DNA of 64,000 bases, taken from positions 5,209,315 through 5,273,314 of the forward strand of contig CM039139.1 in NCBI GenBank assembly GCA_022036555.1. The letters run 5' to 3'. The notes beneath the pieces are model-generated. The model was not told the origin of the DNA and searched no databases. It saw nothing but the letters and a program-made list of their open reading frames with translations. Made by a program: the position numbers and the translations under genes. Each line of letters starts with the position of its first letter. Positions within the stretch are counted from its first letter, which is position 1. This document shows, in pieces, positions 24,612-36,329 of the stretch. The DNA comes from Microstegium vimineum (taxonomy: Eukaryota > Streptophyta > Magnoliopsida > Poales > Poaceae).

Positions 24612-26590
24612 TGATCCCGTGCTCTGGCTTCCCACCGCCACCGGTGGCCGTTCTATAGCTTGTGTGGTCATCGCAGAACATAAGAAGAATCTCATTATAA
24701 AGGATAAAAGACTTTGTTTTGCATTTTGTTTTTGAATTAGGGTGTCTAATTTTCGATCAGTTCCTTCTCCCTTGTACTTAAGTGTGAGATTACTATATGG
24801 TAGTACCATTTTCAAGGTCCAAGCGACAAGCGTTGGTCAGGAATTGGGATGTGTGAATACGCCCTTGGTCACAGCTAGAGTATTTGTTCTGTGTACCGTA
24901 CCGAGGGATCATATGTATTTTGCTTCGTAAATTATAAAATAGGAAGCCGCAAGATTATGGCCATATTTCTGTCAGATTCGATGTCACTTGCATTTCTGGT
25001 GGTGATGCTGCTCTGTCTTTTTCGAGCGTTTGTCCCACGATTTCTTTTTCGACTTCCTTTTCCTCGGTTTTAAAGGCGAGCCTGTTGCTGCTCTATCTTC
25101 TTCGTATGTTTGTCGATTTCTTTTTGACTTCCTTTTCCTCGGTTTTAAGTGATATCGGCCTGTTCGTTTGGCAGAATTATGTATTGTTTTGACTGGATTA
25201 GGATTATGTATTGCTGGCTAATTTCTTGTGAAAAAAAAATACTATTCTGACTGTAAGTGGCGCTTGAGAGTTCCTTGACTTTTCTGGATCTCAAGGTTGA
25301 GGCCTGACCTCACCGAACAATCAAATCACGGAAATTTAGAGTTTGGTGAAGAACTTGTTGCTTGCTGCTGTTGTCGTGGACTGCGGCGAGCTCACGGGGG
25401 AGAGAGCTCCATGGGAGAGGCTCGAGCGGTGGTCTAACGATCTAGCGCGCCGGAGAACCTTGACGCGGGTGTATTATCAGCAGGGCAGATTCATTGTCGG
25501 ATGGTGAGGAATCAGAGAGAATGGTGTGGAATCGTGCGGAATCAGGGAGCAACGACGATGGAGGAGACAAGAGAGGGCGATGGGGATGTGTCTCGCGAGC
25601 GGAGGAAGAGATTTCAGGATGGGTGTCTCAGCTTAGGCATGTTTGGCATCCACCTGCTAATACTGATTGGATAATGAATTACAGGTGTATACAAACTATC
25701 AGAACCTATTAGTTTGGATCCACTAATAATAATTTTATTAGCTAATTTTTAATATTAATCGATTAAAGGCCTTATACTTTTTTTTCGAAAGGCACCAGCA
25801 AAAAATTTAATGTGCAGTACAGTATAAAGCCCAATACAGTAGCCTTAAATACTTGATGAACGAAGATTCTTAACGAATGAATATTCTGTCTCAGGTGAGA
25901 GTTTGACTTACCGTAATGCCGAGAGCGGCTGTGATACTGTAGTCGTTTTTTCTCCCGTTGCGGGAAGCCGAGAAGGGCAGAGCATGTGCGCATTGCTCCC
26001 ATGCTTCGATGGCAAGTGACTGTGTCGTGAGAGCAGATGTAGCACTGCCGCATTGAATCTACTCGTACAGGTCTGGTTGCTGGGCTCGGGGGCTCTACAC
26101 TCTTGAAACGTCCACTGTACGCTCAAAGCTCTACTCGTACACGTCTGGGGTCTGCTGGCAGTGCTGGGTTAATTGCCTGTTGGTTGGTGCTGAGGCATCG
26201 AGCGAGTGCATCCTGAGTTCCTGACGGTAGTCCGGTCCCCCTCGTGTGGCCCTCCTCGAGATGATCTTTTTTAACGCGGGCCGCGGCTCCTGCCTTTGGC
26301 ACGAGCACGATGTGTGATACGCACGCCGGCGGAGACATGGGCTGACGGCCTGACGCTCCTAGAGAATTTATGGAGCAGAGCTGCAGAGGTTCTGAATTTC
26401 AATCCAATTTGATGATCTTCAGTAAACAAATATTTTCTCCATTCTAAATTATAAATTATAGGACGTTTGATTTTTTTATCTCAAATTTAATCATTCATCT
26501 TATTAAAAAAATTATATAAAAATATTTAAATTTAAGTCATGGACAGAGTGGCGTGGATAGTAGGCTTGCGATAAGAAGTTTTTGGCATTA
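24612..26590. other. Intergenic DNA after galactinol synthase
   Basis: Starts with the probable GolS 3' untranslated region. A tandem duplication lies at 25006-25148. From about 25155 to 25770 there are MITE-like ends (CGGCCTGTTCGTTTGGC and GGCATGTTTGGCATCC) that I could not pair. A partial Stowaway end occurs near 26437. No supported gene. Confidence 0.4.
25006..25148. repeat. Imperfect tandem duplication, about 65 bp
   Basis: Copies at 25006-25073 and 25086-25148 both begin TGCTGCTCT and end CTTTTCCTCGGTTTTAA, with small internal deletions and substitutions. The pyrimidine-rich sequence lies in the GolS downstream region. Confidence 0.75.
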
Positions 26591-27003
26591 GAGCAACCAC
26601 AATGTAAAGATAGAGGTAATACATAGAATTAAAATATTTTTTAGCGGCTACCTGAAACATTGTGATTCCTTAAGAAAGCAAAGCTTCCGTCTCGAACTCC
26701 GAGTGCTTTCCAAGGGGATCTGGTTAGCCTTATACATGTCCTCTTATACCCGAATCCATTCAATTAATTCCTCCCCAATTCCCTTCGAAAGGGTAAAAGT
26801 GTTTCCACCTCACATCCCTTTTTTGTTTGAAACTTCTCAATCTTGCTCCCATATTTCATGGACTTAGCAATAGAGTGGTCTATAGCTAAAGTCATCCATA
26901 GTGCTATGAGCTACCTATAGTAAATAAAAAATTATTTTTCTATTGCTATGGCACCCAACAACACACATGTACTAGTTGTTTTTTATTTCATTGTGGACAA
27001 GCC
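26591..27003. mobile_element. Tourist-like MITE (PIF/Harbinger)
   Basis: The left terminus GAGCAACCACAATG is mirrored by CATTGTGGACAAGCC at the right, and both ends abut TTA (26588-26590 and 27004-27006). The 413-bp interior has no coding capacity. The inverted repeats are imperfect, so the family call is moderate. Confidence 0.6.
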
Positions 27004-27006
27004 TTA

Positions 27007-29766
27007 TGGACGATACATTGTAGATAATGTAATAGTTAAAGATTACTGGTACAGGGGCCCATTCATATGGATTGGTTTGCATATACATTGATGTTGCTCT
27101 TATAGTGATTGTTCTAGTATGGGTGAAAAGGTGTGAGGTGTCCACGGATATCGCTATGATGACAAGGCCATCCATTGGCTGCTTGAGTTAGAACGGTACT
27201 GGATCTAGTAGACAATATCAGAATTACAATAATACGATGACTGTTTACAGTTAAAAAGGGTAACTATGACAAGATGAAATATGATGACCAGAAAAAAATA
27301 AATTTCTTAAGAGGGCTAAAGAATTTGTAATATACTTGGATATTAATTTCATCGAGGAATAGAGCTAACAAAGAAAAATTTGAACCACATTGATTTGGCG
27401 ATTTAGCCTCTCACTAGAAAATTATACGGCCCCGGGATAGAGTGGAAGAAAGAGAGGAAGACAACTCTCAAGGGCACAGATCTATCGGTAATAGCTATAT
27501 AGAGCTGCTTCGTGCTAATGGATGTAGTGGAGGTCGGTGGCAGATGAAGAGAGAAAAACTGTAATTGAAAGAAACAAATAAAAATGTTTACAAATGAAGT
27601 AGAAAGGCTAATTCTCTCCTTTTTTTTTCTGAACGGGCTGATAGTTTACTAGTACTAACACCGATCGATGTTACTGGAGATGCCGTCTGCCATAGGCGCA
27701 TGTCTCGTCTATCCCCGGCATCGCGCCATACCGGCGTGCGTGCATACGCGTCGTACATCGGCACTGCATGTAGTACTACACACCGGTCGTGCGCCATGTA
27801 TTGTACTCGGCGTTAGCGGCGCGTTTTCCATGACCATGAAGTGTACTACTACTCCGTATGTGCACCACCCGGCGTATGTGCAGTGTACTGGTGTCGCGCT
27901 CATTTGTCCCCTTCCTGTGTGCTGCTGCGCATGCGTCCGGACTTCCGTGAAGCAACCTGGCCGGAAAGAAACAAGGACAGTGACCTGGTGCTGGTGGAAC
28001 TGCGTCAAGATCGATTCAAACAGCAGACACATCATCCTCCACGTACGCACGCAGTAGTACGGAGTACGCCAAACGCAAAGCAGAAGGGTAGCATAGTCGT
28101 CGGCAGTGGAGGGAGGCGTGGCGTGTACACTGCGTACGGCGGCACGTGACCGATGTGTGTGACATGCCGACAAGCTAGCTGCTGGCTGTGGCGCGACGCC
28201 GCGACCGTACACGCCCGCGTATTGCGCCACCTCGGCGTCCCGCGTCTCGGGGCAGGGCGCGGCCTTGTTCCCTCCTCCCCTCCCCGTCGTGGTGCGTTCG
28301 CCGGCTGTCCGGGTTGGATGGAGGTTGTGGGGCGCCACGCCCGGACACGCGGCCGGCGGGCGCAGCAGACGCGCGCACCATGGACCAGGATCAAGTGCAG
28401 TTACTACTACTACTGCAACATATGCAGTAGCAGTATCTCAACCATCCAATGAATCACCAATGGCCAGGATCACAGCCTCTCTCTCCCATTTTTTTCTGCC
28501 CTATGTGCTATCTGTTTCTGTTTTTCGCCAACTACTCGCACGTTGATATTTGGCTCTGCAAGGTGGATTTGCTGCAAGCCACCAACAGTGACGAATTTCA
28601 GTACGGAATTAATTAAGACGCTTGAAAAAAATTATGCTGATGTGTGATTAGTTTGCTGCTGAAATTTTATATTATTTTCTCAAGCGTCTTAACAATTTTA
28701 AATACAAAAATTCAAAACTACAAAGTTGTATATCTGATTGAGTGGAATAACTTTGATATAAAAAAGATTAAAAATATTTTAAAAAATCCGTGATACGCTT
28801 AGTCGCCCGTGTTTAAGGATGGACGAAAAGCTTGTAACTCCGTAGCTCGCTCGACTCGTTAATATTTTTTAACGAGCTGAGCTAACACTTTAGCTCGTCT
28901 CACTAATGAGCGAGCTCACGAGCTGGTTCGAGCTGGCTCGTGAGCCCAATGAGCCAAAGTTATTAACCTTAAATTTGATTAGTTTTATGAGGCTTCATGT
29001 TTTACAGTAGTAGGAGTAACTGCATATGGATAAAAAACATTTATATTATTATTATTCTTAAAAATTTAAATAAATATATATATATATATATTATAGTTTT
29101 TTTTGTCTAGCTCGCGAGCCTAACGGTCAGCTCGAGCTCGTAAATGAGCCGAGCCGAGCCCTAACAAGTCGAGATGAAATATGAAGCTGAAATAAGATGA
29201 AACAAGTTGGTAGTAGAATGAGTTTTTGAAAATTGTGCCACGAGAAAATGACTTTACATAAAATGAGATGCGGTAAAGATCATTTTATTTTTACTTAAGC
29301 GTATACGTTGAGAAATGATTGGCCATGAATATTTCTTTTTGGATTTTTAAAGATTTTGTGGTTGAACGACTCAACCGAAAACTGCATCAACACTTCTGTG
29401 CTCGCTACGCTTTTCTCTAAAACAGTACCGATAGGACCTGGGGACAAAAACAGTGACCGAGACTCCGAGAGGGAGGCTCTAATCCTAGCCGTTGCTAGTT
29501 CATTGTATGGCTGGGATACTGCTACTGCTTATGTTGCAGGAGTAGTACTAACTGCACACGGTCCAGGTCCGCGCACCATGCATGGGGCGGCGGCCACCCG
29601 ATTGTTAATTAACTACAACCAGTACACCTGAACACCTGACACCGTGACTAGTAAATTGATTATTAGAAGAAGGAAAGAGACCATAGGGAGATTATGTCGA
29701 TCGCTTGATTCAGTTACATTGCAAGATATTTTGTCATCACTCGCTATCGTTTTGGTAGCGTATATG
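27007..29766. other. Intergenic DNA, mixed GC-rich and AT-rich
   Basis: 27690-28400 is CpG-rich, with overlapping Arg/Pro-rich frames on both strands and no recognisable domain. About 28836-29160 is an inverted-repeat element built of AGCTCG and GAGCCGAGCC motifs at its two ends, possibly a small DNA transposon, with boundaries unclear. No gene is supported. Confidence 0.4.
28613..28692. repeat. Perfect 13-bp inverted repeat
   Basis: TTAAGACGCTTGA at 28613-28625 is repeated exactly in inverted form at 28680-28692, separated by 54 bases. Partial pairing continues inward through A/T tracts. Transcribed, it would make a stem-loop; it could equally be a tiny MITE or a cruciform-prone site. Confidence 0.8.
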
Positions 29767-30820
29767 TGTTGACACCGTTTTTTGGCACGTGTCAATATAA
29801 TCTAAGGATTGTGCCGATCGACAAGAGGTTGATTGTTGTTTCTTATCGGCATCGGGATATTATCGGTCAGACTGCCGATAGAGGCAAGAATGTTGCTGAT
29901 GAAGACAGACTTATTGCCAATAGAGACAGAAAGACTTGATAAAGACAAAGGCCAGCTTACCGATGAGAAGTCATTGCCGATGAGAGCTAAAGGCTGTTGC
30001 CGATGAATGGTAGATGGAAGCAGTGACGTGGCTGGCGTTAGCAGAGAGCTGCCGATGAAGAAGTGTTGCCGATGAAGAATGACATGGTTAACGTAAATAT
30101 ACGGTTGCCGATGGCGCTAAGAGGAGGTTGCGGATCGGAAGGATGTCAATGGAAAGTTTCATCGGGAAAGAGGCATAAGGAAACTGGTGATTTTATACCA
30201 GTATTGTTATAGAAGTTTGAGTCCGACTCTTGCATGGGTCGTTTTATTTCCTTTAAAATAGAAGAGTTTGTTTAGGAAAATATTATTGTTTAAGTCCGGC
30301 TCCTGCGCGAGTCAGTTATTTCCTTTAAAATAGGAGTTTGTTTTATTTAGGAAAGATACGAGTCGTATCTATCTACAACTCCCTCTGCCGGAGTATAAAT
30401 AGGTACCCAGGGGTGTTGTAAACGATATATCCAAACATATCAAAAATCAATTACTTTTTATCTTATTTACCTTTCCAGCAATTTACCTTTACCGCATTAG
30501 GTATTAGTTTATCTACGAGTTCTTCAAGTTTCGATGGGCTGCATCTCATCGACCTCCGTCAAACTCTTGCAACTTCCGCATGGGAGTAATCTGAGCCTTG
30601 ACATCCGGGCGCATCGCTATTGTCTCGTTCAGCTCTACTCTAGTTATCTTGATCAAGTCTGAGTTTTGACATCTGGGCGCATCGTCGTTGTCTTGTTCAG
30701 ATCTTGTTCTATTTATCGTCCTTGTCGATTAACTGGTCAAATCGACTGGCACGCCTTCGGATATCGAATTCGGGTAATAGCCCGAGGTGTTCGCAGATCC
30801 TGACGCTTTTTGTGTCAACA
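29767..30820 (+). repeat. 5' LTR of the gag-only element
   Basis: 1054 bp, starting TGTTGACA and ending TGTCAACA. A promoter TATAAATA lies at 30394-30401. Counted by eye it differs from LTR2 at about 39 positions, nearly all transitions, plus one 9-base gap. CCGAT or ATCGG occurs 13 times in its first 420 bases and not after that. Confidence 0.93.
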
Positions 30821-30861
30821 CCTCTTTTGGCACGTTCGGTGGGACCAATTATACATCTATT

Positions 30862-33800
30862 ATGGATGATCATACCAGTGTCAATCCGAAGAACGTCATC
30901 GAAGTCTCTGAAGCTAATCTGAGAGATGATCAGAAGCAGGCTATGGAGCAGGCTATGGAGGAGTACAAGCGGTTATATCTCAAATCCTTCAGCCTAAACA
31001 GAATCGGTGAAGCAGTCCAGAAGCAAGATCCGCCGTCGCCACCGCAGGTCACTTTCGACGCCGATCCTGGTAAATTACAAGAAATGGTTAATTCTGCATT
31101 AAATAATGTATTAATTAGCCAATCCAATGTGCTGTCTAATACTATATGCAATGCTGTTAAGCAAACTTTCAAGGGAGGACAGACACCATATTATGTTAGT
31201 CCGGAGTATCCTCAACTCGGATCGACATCTGTTACGATCTCATCGGCGGTTCCAAGGGTGTCTTCACCGATTATGAACCGATCTGCCGATGAGATCATGC
31301 CACTAAGATCAAGCCCAGCAAGCATCACTCAGGTGAATGCAAATCTGGTGGCCTCAATGTCTGGACATGTGACCCAGAGTCAGCCAACTTCTGCCAACTG
31401 GTGGGGATATGGTATGTCTCCAAATCCATCTGCTGATTCTAAATTGGTCCAAGATAACCATGCAGGGTGGAAGATTCCCATGGCATCGGCAACACCTGTA
31501 CAGCCGATGGTTCCAGTGATGCATTATGCTACGTTCTCTCCAACAATGCAGTTGCCGGCAGGGAATTTTCAGATGATGACACCCAGAGTGCATTATGCAC
31601 AACCATCGGTAAATTCTTGGCCGATGCAACAAGGCATGCCTGATGGTCAATCAGCCTGTATCGGCAATGGCTACTCAACCTATGGTACCCGCAAATCAAG
31701 GCTATCATCTAAGGGTACAAGGACTACAAGAGTCAGCTGGTTATCAGCCATCGGTAAGTCATACGCCGATGATACCTAATGTAAGTTGGATCGGTCAATT
31801 ACCGAGTCAGCAGCAAGTTATGCAGCCTGGGCATCAAGTGGCAAGAGCTCCGCAGTGTCATTCGGTAAGTCTTCAGAATGAAATATCGGTACATCAGCCG
31901 ATAAGTACTACACTGTAATACTCGCAAGTGAATGTGCACAATGAGACATTGGTACAACAACCGATGAATATAATGCCACAGCACAAGCCAGTGAGTGTGC
32001 AAAATTGCCCATCGGTAACTCAGCCGATGCATAGTGTTCAGATGACTGGTACTATGCACGCACCAATCACTTCAAGCACTTTGACATCAAGACCCGAAGA
32101 AGTGCATCAACTTACTCAACCAATGGGTGTTCAAAGTTTCCCATCGGCCAATCAGCCGATGCTTAATATTCAACAAACTGATGCAGTAAATGTGCCGATT
32201 ACCCCGGTCTATTTATCACAAAGATATGAAGGGATGCATCAACCTGCTCAACCAGTCAACGTCCATCCAGTACATCAGCAGGATCAAGATGCATACTTAG
32301 CCGATATAATTGCCGAAGTAGCGAAGGAGCAATTCGGTATCAAGCCTAAGGTTGATATATATTCTTATCGGACTCCATACCCTCCAGCGTATGATTTGAT
32401 CCCTTTCCCAAATCGGTATAAAGTGCCAGATTTCACCAAATTTTTTGGTCAAGATGATATATCAACAATAGAGCACATTAACCGATTCATTATCCAATAT
32501 AGAGAGGCAACCAACAAGGATGAACTGAGAGTAAGATTGTTCTCGTCATCGTTATCTGGATCGGTATTTACGTGGTTTGTTTCACTATCTCCAAATTCTG
32601 TGATCACTTGGGCCGATCTAGAAAAACAGTTTCATAAGTACTTCTTTGCTGGCACACATGAGAAGAAGCTTACCGATTTAGTCAAGCTGAAGCAGTGTGA
32701 TGATGAATCGGTAGAAAGCTTCGTCCAAAGACTGAGAAGCGTGAAGAACAAGTGCTATAGCTTGGTTCTTGATGATCGGCAATTGGTGGATTTGGCTTTC
32801 CAGGGGTTGCTGCCGCACATCAGGGATAAATACGCGTCTCAAGAGTTTGAAAGCTTAAGTCATCTTGTGTAAAGGGTTGCCGATCAAGACACCGAGATTT
32901 TTGAATCTAGAGGAAATTGGGATGAGGAGGTGTCTTCAACTAAGAAAACAAATTCGGATGAAGAAGCAAGTATCGGTTTAGTTGAATCAGTAGAGAATAA
33001 AAAGCCGATATCTTGTCCGTTCAATCAGAAAGAAGCTGAGAGATGCACTTTTGACATCACCAAGGCCGATAGGATGTTTGATCCATTGCTCCAAGAACGG
33101 AGGATTAAGTTGGCACCTAACCAGATAATTCCATCGGCCAAAGAGCTCAAGAAAATCAGGTATTATAAGTGGCACAATGTAACTTCTCACAATACCAATG
33201 ACTGCAAAGTCTTTAGGCAGCAGTTGCAGTCAGGAATTGAGTCTGGGTGGATTAAGTTTGAAAATTACAAAACCCAGAAGCCGATGAAGATCAATCAGCA
33301 CCCGTTTCCCAATAATATGGTGGAGACCAGTGGAAAAACTAAGGTGCTAACATCGAAAGCTGCTAAGAAAAATGCATCGGTAGACCCTGAGCATCAAATA
33401 GCTGCGCATGAAGTAATAGGGAGAAAGTTTACCGATGGTAGAAAAAGCAAGAGAGTTGCCGATGATAGCAGTAGCGCCGGAAGGTCTTATGACGCTGTGA
33501 TCACGCATAGACGGCCACGACAAGATTGGCGTTGGCATGAAGATCAACATCGGCAGCAGGAAGAAAGGTACCAGGAGTGGCTTCGACATAAGGACCACTG
33601 GAAGTGTCCCTTTTTTGTTCATTGCTGGGAAGAATGTATCAAGCTACCCACTGCCGATAATTGCCCTGAATGCAATGAGTACTACCCTGCCAATCGGTCA
33701 GAAAAGAAACCCCGTTTTGACAATCGGGCATCAAGTTATGGTAGGCCGATCAGAGAAAAGGAGTCAGTGCATGATCGGCTGGGGGGCAAGCTCAGCGTAC

Positions 33801-34078
33801 ATGATAGGCTTGGCAAGCGTATTTGTCAAGAAGATCTTGAAGAGATGGTTGATGCCAGAATGCCCGATGAAGAAATTTTCTCCAGGGATCCAAACATAAG
33901 AGGTAGTGCAGATACAGGCAGTAAGAAGCAGTATCAGCCTGTTTGGAAGACTAAGCTTCCTCGATGGTGTCCTAAGGATCTGACGAAGACTCAGAAAAGA
34001 AGGATCCAACGCGAACGCCGAGGAGATTTGTGTCACGATGAAAATCCTTCCAGGGGGAAATCTCCAGATAAGCAGTAG
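30862..34078 (+). pseudogene. Decayed retrotransposon gag polyprotein
   Basis: Reading starts at the ATG at 30862 (MDDHTS). The frame shifts by one base near 31640 and then meets in-frame stops at 31916 and 32870 before ending at 34078. The first part is Gln/Pro/Met-rich with repeated PSV and QPM motifs. About 32400-32870 is a retrotransposon gag (PF03732-type) core, with DLEKQFHKYFFAG and SFVQRLRSVKNKC as landmarks. The next part contains a YYKWHNVTSHNTNDC motif, a Cys/His-rich segment (CPFFVHCWEECIKLP then CPECNEYY) and a repeated SVHDRLG. The C-terminal WCPKDLTKTQKRRIQRERR normally stands just before protease in related elements; here it is followed by about 230 bp and LTR2. Confidence 0.8.
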
Positions 34079-34306
34079 AGGCCAAAGCGCAAAGATGAAA
34101 ATCCATCGGCAGATGTCAATATGTTACCGATAGCGTAATTAGAGTCGATGGCCTTGGGCATTTTGGTTTGGGAGTAGCACTTGGTGAGCCCTGGTATTTC
34201 AATTGTTACACTTGGGGGGCATCGACAGGCATCTTGGAAGAAGAAATAGCAGCAGAAGGAATTTCGACGCATAAGACATCTTATACTCCGAAACTGGGGG
34301 GGCATG

Positions 34307-35369
34307 TGTTGACACCGTTTTTTGGCACGTGTCAATATAATCTAAGGATTGTGCCGATCGGTAAGAGGCTGGTTGCTGTTTCTTATCGGCATCGGGATAT
34401 TATCGGTCAGACTGCCGATAGAGGCAAGAATGTTGCTGATGAAGACAGACTTGTTGCCGATGGAGGCAGAAAGACTTGATAAAGGCAAAGGTCAGCTTGC
34501 CGATGAGAAGTCATTGCCGATGAGAGCTAAAGGTTGTTGCCGATGAATGGTAGATGTTGCCGATGGAAGCAGTGACGTGGCTGGCGTTAGCAAAGAGCTG
34601 CCGATGAAGGAGTGTTGCCGATGAAGAATGACATAGTTAACGTGAACATACGGTTGCCGATGGCGCTAAGAGGAGGTTGCGGATCGGAAGGATGTCAATG
34701 GAAAGTTTCATCGGAAAAGAGGTATAAGGAAACTGGTGATTTTATACCAGTATTGTTATAGAAGTTTGAGTCCGACTCTTGCATGAGTCGTTTTATTTCC
34801 TTTAAAATAGAAGAGTTTGTTTAGGAAAATATTATTGTTTGAGTCCGGCTCCTGCGCGAGTCAGTTATTTCCTTTAAAATATGAGTTTGTTTTATTTAGG
34901 AAAGGTACGAGTCGTATCTATCTACAACTCCCTCTGTCGGAGTATAAATAGGTACCCAGGGGTGCTGTAAACGATATATCCAAGCATATCAAAAATCAAT
35001 TACTTTTTATCTTATTTACCTTTCCAGCAATTTACCTTTACCGCATTAGGTATTAGTTTATCTACGAGTTCTTCAAGTTTCGACGGGCTGCATCTCATCG
35101 ACCTCCGTCAAACTCTTGCAAGTTCCGCATGGGAGTAATCTGAGCCTTGACATCCGGGCGCATCGCTATTGTCTCATTCAGCTCTGCTCTAGTTATCTTG
35201 ATCAAGTCTGAGTCTTGACATCTGGGCGCATCGCCGTTGTTTTGTTCAGATCTTGTTCTATTTATCGTCCTTGTCGATTAACTGGTCAAATCAACTGGCA
35301 CGCCTTCGAATATCGAATTTGGGTAATAGTCCGAGGTGTTCGCAGATCCTGACGCTTTTTGTGTTAACA
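34307..35369 (+). repeat. 3' LTR of the gag-only element
   Basis: 1063 bp; TATAAATA at 34943-34950. It is nine bases longer than LTR1 through one extra TTGCCGATG-type unit near 34556. It ends TGTTAACA where LTR1 has TGTCAACA. Confidence 0.93.
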
Positions 35370-36329
35370 ATATACCATCGTTATAGTGATCAGAGAATAA
35401 CACCAAACCTTACAGCATCGCTAAATGATTTTGCAGGGGACTGTGATAAAACATACCAATCGACATGCTAACCACTGCGTGGTAACATCTGGGAGACGTT
35501 TTTTTTTTCTTGAGAAGCCAGTGTCCCAGTCTCCCAGTGTCGTAGATATATGCGGTGTAGTTGAGAGAAGCCAATCGTAGTTGGTGTCAGACAGAGAAAG
35601 ATGCAAGTCCAGATATGATCAGATAACTTACTTTGAAGGTTGGATCAGTTAATTAATTGGCCTCCCTTTTTTGCGAATAATTATTTGGCCTTCATGGCGT
35701 ACGTGTCTCCAAAGCTAGCTGGCTAGGGCATACCCGGGCTCGGTTTGCTCCATTTGGCGCCGATGACTCATTTTCCACTCCCTCTATTTTAAATATAAAT
35801 TATAAGATATTTTGATATTTTTAGATACATAAATGTTTTTAGCAATTTTTTTATTATATACTTAGACGACATATTTTAAAATACATATTAAAATATCAAA
35901 ATATCTTATAATTTAGAATAGATATAATGCCCGGCTTCTTCTATGGTCCAGCAACATAGCTCATTGGATATGGTGCTAGTGGCAGCCAAAATGTTTTAGG
36001 GTGAACCCCTTAGAATCAATTGTTGTTTTGTTACTGTCCACGCGTTTGTTGTCAAAGCACACTCAAAATTTGTTTTTTTATTCTAACTTGTCTGAGATGA
36101 TTTTTTTATTCTTCCAAAAAACAAGGACCGAGAAGGTTTATTGGGTACTTTGAGAGGCTCTTACACCTCTAGCCTGCCTGTGTGTTAGGCTAGCTACATA
36201 TGAAGACCGGAGAGGTCTCCGGTTTCCTGTGTGCCGGGTGCTACATAGAATTAACGAAGTCACCTCAGGCCTCAGATCAGTTAGACAGTTTACAACCTCT
36301 CCTCCAAGGTTTTAGTTGGGATCTAAACA
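35370..36329. other. Intergenic DNA with a Stowaway-like relic
   Basis: No gene. At 35778 a CTCCCTCTATTTTAAATAT end is mirrored by AATATCTTATAATTTAGAATA near 35900-35920, so 35778-35926 is probably a degenerate Stowaway element whose right terminus has decayed. Confidence 0.5.

Larger units (their letters stand above)
29767..35369 (+). mobile_element. Non-autonomous gag-only LTR retrotransposon
   Basis: Two LTRs (29767-30820 and 34307-35369) enclose 3.49 kb that encodes only gag-like protein; protease, reverse transcriptase, RNase H and integrase are absent. A purine-rich tract (AAACTGGGGGGGCA, 34291-34304) immediately precedes LTR2. A possible primer-binding site starts TGGCACG at 30828, seven bases after LTR1, which is an unusual spacing. 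Flanking 5-mers (ATATG left, ATATA right) match at four of five bases, so they may be a decayed target duplication. The gypsy affiliation comes from the gag type. The structure matches the class called TR-GAG. The element must have moved, if at all, using enzymes from a relative. Confidence 0.85.

Noticed and set aside
24182..24815. Plus- and minus-strand frames over the last GolS exon
   Set aside because: They are shadows of the GC-rich third exon of galactinol synthase; only the frame ending APSAA continues the GT8 protein.
27668..28394. Possible gene in a CpG-rich island with frames up to 209 codons
   Set aside because: Low-complexity Arg/Pro/Cys composition in every frame, no domain, and overlapping open frames on both strands.
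29767..35369. The possibility that this LTR element is autonomous
   Set aside because: No protease, reverse transcriptase or integrase motif is present in any frame between gag and LTR2, and gag itself has a frameshift and two stops.
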